A stretch of 41,257 bases of DNA from an uncultured Pelagibacteraceae bacterium (GTDB lineage Bacteria; Pseudomonadota; Alphaproteobacteria; Pelagibacterales; Pelagibacteraceae). Of the stretch, positions 27,803 through 32,811 are shown piece by piece (within the stretch, counting starts at the first letter, position 1; the number at the start of each line of letters is the position of its first letter). The stretch lies in assembly GCA_902566805.1 (NCBI GenBank), contig CACFKJ010000006.1:1-41257 (forward strand), read 5' to 3'. Made by a program: the position numbers and the translations under genes. The notes under the pieces are model-generated. The model searched no databases. It was given only the letters and a program-made list of their open reading frames with translations, and was not told the DNA's origin.

Positions 27803-28245
27803 TGCTATATTTCGCATACGGCAGTAATTTAAATCATCATCAAATGAAAAAAAGGTGCAAGGGATCAAAATATTTAAAAAAATATACTTTAAATGGTTAT
27901 AAGTTGATTTTTAGTCATAAAACTAAAGATACAATTTATGGTCATGCAAATATAATTAAAAATAAGAATTCTAGAGTTTTGGGTGCAATTTGGGATATTA
28001 ACAAAAAAGACGAAAGTGAGCTAGATGGATATGAAGGTGTTGACTATGATTATTATCAAAAGGAATATTTTTCTTTAAGAGGAAAAAAAGTTTTAGTTTA
28101 TGTTCAACAAGTATATTTTCCCAAAAAACCAAACTCTACCTATTTGCATACTATAATTGACGGATATAAAGACTGTAATATTAATGTTAGCTTATTAAAA
28201 AAAACTATTTCAAAGTATGATATAAACTACAAAATAAGTTGGTAA
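27802..28245 (+). CDS. Gamma-glutamylcyclotransferase-like (AIG2/GGCT fold) protein
   Basis: A 147-aa protein starting MLYFAYGSNLNHHQMKKRC, the substrate-binding FAYGSN motif of the GGCT superfamily. GAIWDINKKDESELDGYEGV includes the acidic residue expected to act in catalysis (Glu in LDGYEG). Relatives release 5-oxoproline from gamma-glutamyl compounds or act on gamma-glutamylamines; the substrate here is unknown. Its ATG overlaps the CinA-like stop and its own stop is immediately followed by the next ATG. Confidence 0.85.
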   Translation: MLYFAYGSNLNHHQMKKRCKGSKYLKKYTLNGYKLIFSHKTKDTIYGHANIIKNKNSRVLGAIWDINKKDESELDGYEGVDYDYYQKEYFSLRGKKVLVYVQQVYFPKKPNSTYLHTIIDGYKDCNINVSLLKKTISKYDINYKISW

Positions 28246-29175
28246 ATGCAAAGTAGTATGAAATCTGCTGGTGGAACAGAATTACAAGTTAATTATTTAA
28301 ATAAATATTTAGATTTATCTAAATATGAAAATATCAATTTAATTATTAATCAAGCTGCCTTTAAGAGAATTGAAGCTAAAAAAAAAAATATTTTATGGTG
28401 CCACCATTATATAGATCAACCTTCAATAAAATTATTAAAAAATGCTGAATTAGTTAAATTACTTGATGCAATTGTTTTTGTAAGTGAATGGCAAAAAGGA
28501 GAATTTATAAATCATTTCAATCTTCCAGAGAATAAATGTCATGTCTTGAAAAATGCAGTTAATATTGAACCAATAAAAGAGAATAAAACAAATAAAAAAA
28601 TTAGATTAATTTATACTTCTACTCCTTGGAGAGGATTAAATGTATTAGCTAATTCAATTCAATATTTAAATGAAAAAAGAGACGATTTTCATTTAGACGT
28701 TTATTCCTCAACAGAAATATATGGTGAAAAATTTCATAACGAAAATAAAGCTAATTTTGAAAATTTTTTTAAACAATTATCTCAAATACCTAATATTACT
28801 TCCCATGGATATGTTCCTAATAATGAAATAATTTCTAAACTTAAAGAAGCAGATATTTTTGTTTATCCAACAACATCCAATGAAACATTTTGTATAGCAG
28901 CCTTAGAGGCTTTAGCATCTGGATGCCTAACATTCACAACAGACTGGGGAGCATTTAAAGAATTAGGCGAAAATTATATTGAATTAATTGAATTTGATAC
29001 AAATTTAAAAAATTTATCAACAAAATTTGCAGAAAGACTAAGTTATTTGATGGATGAATATAAATCGGGTAAATTTAATCAAAAACTTCTTTCACAATCA
29101 GATTATTATTCAAAAAAATATTCTTGGATAAAAAGAGCTGAGGAGTGGACGAATTTTTTAAACAAATATATTTGA
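28246..29175 (+). CDS. Glycosyltransferase family 4-like protein
   Basis: A 309-aa GT-B glycosyltransferase. The early AGGTELQVNYLNKYL is the nucleotide/acceptor loop; IVFVSEWQKGEFINHFNL and LKNAVNIEPI mark the domain junction; IRLIYTSTPWRGLNVLANSI starts the donor-binding domain, and NETFCIAALEALASG is the EX7E-type motif. It starts directly after the preceding stop, suggesting coupling. A role in surface polysaccharide or LPS is inferred. The sulfotransferase-like remnant that follows suggests this was once part of a longer polysaccharide-modification gene set. Confidence 0.85.
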   Translation: MQSSMKSAGGTELQVNYLNKYLDLSKYENINLIINQAAFKRIEAKKKNILWCHHYIDQPSIKLLKNAELVKLLDAIVFVSEWQKGEFINHFNLPENKCHVLKNAVNIEPIKENKTNKKIRLIYTSTPWRGLNVLANSIQYLNEKRDDFHLDVYSSTEIYGEKFHNENKANFENFFKQLSQIPNITSHGYVPNNEIISKLKEADIFVYPTTSNETFCIAALEALASGCLTFTTDWGAFKELGENYIELIEFDTNLKNLSTKFAERLSYLMDEYKSGKFNQKLLSQSDYYSKKYSWIKRAEEWTNFLNKYI

Positions 29176-29186
29176 TTTTACCAATT

Positions 29187-29243
29187 ATGATTAATCACCA
29201 ATACAAATGTATATTTATTCATATACCAAGATGCTTAGCATAA
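29187..29243 (+). pseudogene. 5' remnant of a sulfotransferase-like gene
   Basis: An 18-codon open frame starting MINHQYKCIFIHIPRC. The segment CIFIHIPRC closely resembles the N-terminal PAPS-binding loop (FIHIPK..GTS) of sulfotransferase-family proteins, which usually start with a similar short lead-in. After the Cys codon the frame runs into TTAGCATAAATAC, the same 13 bases found in front of the tRNA-Leu fragment (30774-30786), and stops. I read it as a gene truncated at a recombination junction; identity of the family is by eye only. Confidence 0.5.
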
Positions 29244-29247
29244 ATAC
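29238..29247 (+). repeat. GCATAAATAC repeat, copy 1
   Basis: Ten bases shared with the promoter regions of the tRNA-Leu fragment (30777-30786) and the intact tRNA-Leu (31771-31780); extends to 13 identical bases with the former. It marks the point where the sulfotransferase-like frame ends. Confidence 0.55.
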
Positions 29248-29322
29248 ACTTTTATAATCCTGTTTAGAATTAGTTAATGAACTTACCTTGAGTCATGGTT
29301 CAGGATTTGTTAGTATTGAATT

Positions 29323-29366
29323 ATGAAAAAACTTTTAGGGATCTTGGTTCTGGGTTTGTTGTGGTG
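29323..29366 (+). repeat. Signal-peptide coding repeat, copy 1
   Basis: Forty-four bases from the ATG of the serine hydrolase, identical to 31018-31061 except for one base. Upstream and downstream sequences differ. Codons such as GGG, ATC, CTG and GTT are unusual for this A/T-rich region. Confidence 0.9.
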
Positions 29367-30735
29367 CAATATTAGTTTTGCAGATAACGAACATCTACAT
29401 GATTTTAATCAGTGGTTATATGAAAGTGGTAATCATCAATATTTAAATATTGAACAAAAAGAAGTATGCAAAAAATTAATTCAACAACATGGTTTAAAAG
29501 TACCAAAGGTTGGTCTTGTTGATGAACCAAAGTATAAAAGTATGGAGTGGTTCAGTAATAAATGTCATAAATTTCAAGCTACAAATAATCTAAAAATTAA
29601 AAAAAATAAAAAAAGAAATAATCTTGATCCTGACTCAAACCCAAACATAGACACATTAATTTATTATTTATGGAATTACTCATATAGACAAAGGTCGAGC
29701 ATGGATGTCAAAACAGCAGGGGTAGAGTTAAAACCTACAAAAAAACCTTATGAATTTAAATTCAACTTAATTGAAGATAAATTTGTAAAAAAACAAATGA
29801 AAACTAAGGGTATCTTAAGCTATTTATATTACCAAGATGGCCAAGTATTGATTGATGAAACCTCTCCTAAAGAAAGATTAGGAAAATTTATGAATGATGA
29901 AACAAAATATTACTCAATGTCAATGAGCAAGTCACTAGTTTCTTATATAATAGGCCATGCTATATGCGATGGATATATTGATGGGGTTGATGCCAGAATT
30001 AATGACTGGCCTATATTAAATAATTCACTTTATTATAATCAAAAATTAATTGATTTGCTGAATATGAGTGCGGGCGATCAAAAATATATAAATGAAAATA
30101 AAAAACTTACTAAAGATGCAGAATATGAAAATGAAAGTATTTACAAAACAATAAATGCTGTTTTTAAAGACTCTATTAAATCTAAAAGCATATATAATTA
30201 TAATGGATTTGTTACTCAGCTCATTTTGAATTATACAAAATATAAAACAGGTGATGATTATGATAAACTTTTAAATAAAATTTTCATAGATAAAGTAAAA
30301 ATTAAACAGAGTATTCTTTTTAGTATACTTGCAAACGCATATGAAAAAAATGGAAACAGACATCCGAATATAAGTGCAAGCAGATATGATTGGCTAAGGA
30401 TTGCAAAAGCAATAATGGATGACTATCAAAATGATACATGTGTTGGTAAATACTTAAAAGAAATTCACAAAAGAAGAGTGCCTAAATATTATAATGAACA
30501 TAAAACAGAACCAGAATTTAATCGTACCAAATCCTATGGGGGTCAATTTCATATGGATTATCCAGGGTTAATAGATAGAATTGTATTTGGTATGGGTGGC
30601 TATGGTGGACAAGCCATTTTAATTGATATGGAAAATTCAAGAATAGTGGTTCTCAATTCACTCCACTACAATAATAAAAAATTTAAATATAGTGTGAAAA
30701 AACTTTTAATTGATCCAATTAAAAAAGGGAAATAA
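29323..30735 (+). CDS. Secreted serine hydrolase (class C beta-lactamase-like fold)
   Basis: A 470-aa exported protein. The signal peptide MKKLLGILVLGLLWC... ends near ISFA (about residue 20). Residues 150-460 look like the beta-lactamase/transpeptidase-like family PF00144: MSMSKSLVSYIIGHAICDG holds the SxxK nucleophile motif (SMSK), LLNMSAGDQ is the usual helix after it, YNYNGF could supply the YxN motif, and GMGGYGGQAILIDMENSRIVV is the C-terminal strand replacing KTG. Such proteins act as esterases or peptidases; substrate unknown. Residues 85-105 are unusually lysine-rich. It is preceded by a scrambled 147-base spacer and not obviously in an operon. Confidence 0.82.
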   Translation: MKKLLGILVLGLLWCNISFADNEHLHDFNQWLYESGNHQYLNIEQKEVCKKLIQQHGLKVPKVGLVDEPKYKSMEWFSNKCHKFQATNNLKIKKNKKRNNLDPDSNPNIDTLIYYLWNYSYRQRSSMDVKTAGVELKPTKKPYEFKFNLIEDKFVKKQMKTKGILSYLYYQDGQVLIDETSPKERLGKFMNDETKYYSMSMSKSLVSYIIGHAICDGYIDGVDARINDWPILNNSLYYNQKLIDLLNMSAGDQKYINENKKLTKDAEYENESIYKTINAVFKDSIKSKSIYNYNGFVTQLILNYTKYKTGDDYDKLLNKIFIDKVKIKQSILFSILANAYEKNGNRHPNISASRYDWLRIAKAIMDDYQNDTCVGKYLKEIHKRRVPKYYNEHKTEPEFNRTKSYGGQFHMDYPGLIDRIVFGMGGYGGQAILIDMENSRIVVLNSLHYNNKKFKYSVKKLLIDPIKKGK

Positions 30736-30756
30736 TAAAAATTTTACTTATTAGCC

Positions 30757-30783
30757 TTGTTCAATTATAAATATTAGCATAAA
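30757..30783 (+). promoter_or_regulatory. Duplicated tRNA-Leu promoter (orphan copy)
   Basis: TTGTTC (30757-30762), a 15-base spacer and CATAAA (30778-30783), the same arrangement and spacing as TTGTTA-N15-CATAAA before the intact tRNA-Leu, displaced by 994 bases. It precedes the broken tRNA copy. Confidence 0.45.
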
Positions 30784-30803
30784 TACTCATGAAATTCATT
30801 AAT

Positions 30804-30850
30804 GCCCTCGTGGTGAAATTGGTAGACACAAAGGACTTAAAAGGCGAGGG
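30804..30850 (+). pseudogene. tRNA-Leu(TAA) pseudogene: 5' half plus acceptor remnant
   Basis: Thirty-nine bases (30804-30842) are identical to the 5' half of the tRNA-Leu at 31797, from the first acceptor base through the D arm into the anticodon loop. The rest of the anticodon stem, variable arm and T arm are absent. Directly after, CGAGGG (30845-30850) could pair with the 5' acceptor bases CCCTCG, as if only the last acceptor strand were kept. It cannot form a normal tRNA. A duplicated promoter precedes it. The region 30851-31017 holds TAGTC-rich short repeats and no gene. Confidence 0.85.
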
Positions 30851-30968
30851 ATTCACAAAGTAGTCAGTCCATAGTAGTCTCTGGTAGTCTCAAACATCCT
30901 ATAAAATCACTTAACTTTAAATTAGCTTTCAATTAAGATTAGAAAATAAGGTTTAATTAATTTGTTCA

Positions 30969-31000
30969 AACTAGAGCCAGACTAGAGCCTAGAGAGATAA
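30969..31000 (+). repeat. 32-base CTAGAGCC repeat, copy 1
   Basis: Identical over 32 bases to 31704-31735. Internally it contains ACTAGAGCC twice with an 11-base period (30970 and 30981). It ends 17 bases before the start of the PEGA-like gene. Confidence 0.9.
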
Positions 31001-31017
31001 TATAATAGGGTAGTAAT

Positions 31018-31061
31018 ATGAAAAAACTTTTAGGGATCGTGGTTCTGGGTTTGTTGTGGTG
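31018..31061 (+). repeat. Signal-peptide coding repeat, copy 2
   Basis: Second copy of the 44-base segment, starting exactly at the ATG of the PEGA-like gene; first 39 bases identical to the orphan copy at 31639-31677. Confidence 0.9.
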
Positions 31062-31575
31062 TGACGCTGTTAATGCAGGGTTGCTTTCAGGTAAAGAAAA
31101 ATTGCCAGTAATAACAAAACCTGAGGGAGCAGAGTGTACATTAACTAATGATAAAGATACTTTAAAATTAATCACACCCACGATAGTAACAATAAAAATA
31201 ACAAAACAAAGTTTTGATGTGGTTTGTAAAAAAGATGGATTTAAAACTTTAAAATCTTGGTTACATCCAAGAAATATATCAGAAGTAAAAATACCAGATT
31301 ATAAATGGGATACAATGCGGGATGCCGAAGATTATATTTTTGAAGGATTATTATACTCTATAACTAAAGATCCAACTAATTTCATTATAAACGTTGGAGA
31401 AAAAGGTTTAGACAATATTTACAAACTTAAAATGGCTTTTGGAAAAAAAACATACGCAAATGTAAAAATTCCAGCATCTAAAATGGATGGAAAGGTTAAA
31501 AATTTAAAAATCAGTAAAAAAAATCAAGAAAAAGACTTCATAAATTTAGTATATTTTGAATTAGAGGAAAATTAA
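31018..31575 (+). CDS. Secreted PEGA-like small protein
   Basis: A 185-aa exported protein with the recurrent signal peptide MKKLLGIVVLGLLWC, cleaved near AVNAG. Residues about 34-78 (VITKPEGAECTLTNDKD, ending DVVCKKDGFKTL) resemble a PEGA domain, a small beta-sandwich of surface proteins, with a potential disulfide between the two Cys. The C-terminal part (about 100-185) alternates strands and lysine-rich turns and has no recognised family. The signal segment is nearly base-identical to that of the serine hydrolase. It lies inside a 993-base interval bounded by the broken and intact tRNA-Leu copies, so it may be cargo of that insertion. Confidence 0.7.
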   Translation: MKKLLGIVVLGLLWCDAVNAGLLSGKEKLPVITKPEGAECTLTNDKDTLKLITPTIVTIKITKQSFDVVCKKDGFKTLKSWLHPRNISEVKIPDYKWDTMRDAEDYIFEGLLYSITKDPTNFIINVGEKGLDNIYKLKMAFGKKTYANVKIPASKMDGKVKNLKISKKNQEKDFINLVYFELEEN

Positions 31576-31638
31576 TTTCGCGTTGTGTCAGGCGCTTGTC
31601 AGAAGACATTGAAGAAAAAAAGTAGGAAAGTGTTGTTG

Positions 31639-31677
31639 ATGAAAAAACTTTTAGGGATCGTGGTTCTGGGTTTGTTG
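31639..31677 (+). repeat. Signal-peptide coding repeat, copy 3 (orphan)
   Basis: Thirty-nine bases identical to 31018-31056, encoding MKKLLGIVVLGLL, with no mature protein behind. The frame stays open for only 34 codons (stop at 31741-31743) and runs through the 32-base repeat. It looks like a decapitated gene or an unused cassette. Confidence 0.85.
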
Positions 31678-31703
31678 AAATATCATCCTATAGATTATGG
31701 GAG

Positions 31704-31735
31704 AACTAGAGCCAGACTAGAGCCTAGAGAGATAA
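31704..31735 (+). repeat. 32-base CTAGAGCC repeat, copy 2
   Basis: Exact copy of 30969-31000. Here it follows the orphan signal-peptide segment and precedes the tRNA-Leu promoter, whereas the first copy precedes a signal peptide. Confidence 0.9.
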
Positions 31736-31750
31736 ATTCATAATTTGGTC

Positions 31751-31777
31751 TTGTTAAATATTTAAACTTGGCATAAA
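31751..31777 (+). promoter_or_regulatory. Candidate promoter of tRNA-Leu / nadK
   Basis: TTGTTA (31751-31756) and CATAAA (31772-31777) with a 15-base spacer, 20 bases before the tRNA. The boxes are weak matches to consensus, but the same layout precedes the tRNA fragment. It probably drives both the tRNA and nadK. Confidence 0.45.
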
Positions 31778-31796
31778 TACAAGTAAACAAAGGAAT

Positions 31797-31882
31797 GCCC
31801 TCGTGGTGAAATTGGTAGACACAAAGGACTTAAAATCCTTGCCCTTTTGGGAGTGCCAGTTCGAGTCTGGCCGAGGGCACCA
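31797..31882 (+). tRNA. tRNA-Leu (anticodon TAA)
   Basis: Acceptor stem GCCCTCG / CGAGGGC, D arm TGGTGAAATTGGTAGACA, anticodon stem AAGGA / TCCTT around the loop CTTAAAA (anticodon TAA, reads UUA), a long variable arm typical of class II tRNAs, T arm GCCAGTTCGAGTCTGGC, and encoded ACCA at the 3' end. The nadK start codon follows after only three bases, implying a joint transcript cut by tRNA 3' processing. Confidence 0.97.
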
Positions 31883-31885
31883 CTA

Positions 31886-32650
31886 ATGACTAATAAAATA
31901 ATTTCTGACACAAATAAAAAATCACAAAAAATAAAATCTATTTTATTAAAAAAATTAAAGGATAAAAAAATTAAATCCAAAGTGGCAATAGTCATTGGTG
32001 GTGATGGATTTATGTTAAAAACACTAAAAAAAAATAAAAATTCTTCAAAATTATACTATGGAATAAATTCAGGTAATTATGGATTTTTAATGAATAAGTT
32101 TTCACCAAAAAAAATAATAAAAAATTTATCCAAAGCCAAAATGATTTCTATCTCTCCTTTAGAAATGAAGGTAGTTAACAAACAAGGACTTATAAAAAAA
32201 TCATTAGCCATAAACGAAGTATCTATTTTAAGACAAAGTAGACAGGCAGCTTCACTTCAAGTTGCTTCAGGAAAAAAAAATATTATAAAAAAATTAATTT
32301 CTGACGGTATTTTGGTATCTACTCCAGCAGGAAGTACTGCTTACAATATGTCTGTTCATGGACCTATACTAAGTTTGAATTCAAATAAACTTTCAATCTC
32401 ACCAATTAGTGCTTTTAGACCTAGAAGATGGAAAGGAAAAATAGTTAGTGACAAATCTATAATTAAAATTAAAAATTTAAATCCAATTAAAAGACCTATT
32501 AGTGCAGTTGCTGACAATATTGAAGTTAGAAACGCAAAAATTATAACTATTAAAACTAATAAAAATATTAAATTTAATCTTCTTTATGACGCAAATAGAA
32601 GTTTACAAAAAAAAATTAAAATAGAACAATTAAGAAGAGAGACTAGTTAA
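31886..32650 (+). CDS. nadK: NAD kinase
   Basis: A 254-aa ATP-NAD kinase that makes NADP. The GGDG motif is in VIGGDGFMLKTL (about residues 37-48), followed by YYGINSGNYGFLMN and the NAD-binding DGILVSTPAGSTAYNMS with GPILS. Length fits the short alphaproteobacterial form. The ATG at 31886 is chosen because the open frame further upstream lies inside the tRNA-Leu gene. With only CTA between the tRNA CCA end and the ATG, the mature mRNA would be almost leaderless. Confidence 0.94.
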   Translation: MTNKIISDTNKKSQKIKSILLKKLKDKKIKSKVAIVIGGDGFMLKTLKKNKNSSKLYYGINSGNYGFLMNKFSPKKIIKNLSKAKMISISPLEMKVVNKQGLIKKSLAINEVSILRQSRQAASLQVASGKKNIIKKLISDGILVSTPAGSTAYNMSVHGPILSLNSNKLSISPISAFRPRRWKGKIVSDKSIIKIKNLNPIKRPISAVADNIEVRNAKIITIKTNKNIKFNLLYDANRSLQKKIKIEQLRRETS

Positions 32651-32809
32651 TTATTTTTTTAAATTAATTTTACCTTTAATAGTTTTCCCAGCTTTAACAC
32701 TATTAACTGTTTTATTTTTTGCAAATAAGTTTCCTGATATTTTTTTATCTTTATAATTTAATTTTAAGGATTTTACCAAATTAATAGATTTATTAATTTT
32801 TTTTTCCAT
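32651..32809 (-). CDS. Small basic protein downstream of the TolC-like gene
   Basis: A 52-codon frame starting MEKKINKSINLVKSL and ending KGKINLKK. Its ATG is separated from the stop of the TolC-like gene by two bases (TAATTATG), and its stop abuts the convergent nadK stop, so the space is exactly filled. It is strongly basic (about a quarter lysine), has no signal peptide or membrane helix, and belongs to no family I recognise; SGNLFAKNKTV followed by GKTIKGKI hints at short beta strands. The tight coupling argues that it is translated. Role unknown. Confidence 0.55.
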   Translation of the reverse strand: MEKKINKSINLVKSLKLNYKDKKISGNLFAKNKTVNSVKAGKTIKGKINLKK

Positions 32810-32811
32810 AA

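Noticed and set aside
31847..31885. Upstream extension of the nadK frame into the tRNA-Leu gene
   Set aside because: The 13 extra codons are the 3' part of the tRNA; the ATG at 31886 gives a normal NAD kinase length.
31762..31995. Open frame on the minus strand covering tRNA-Leu
   Set aside because: It translates the reverse complement of the tRNA and the start of nadK; such frames are common artefacts of tRNA-Leu genes.
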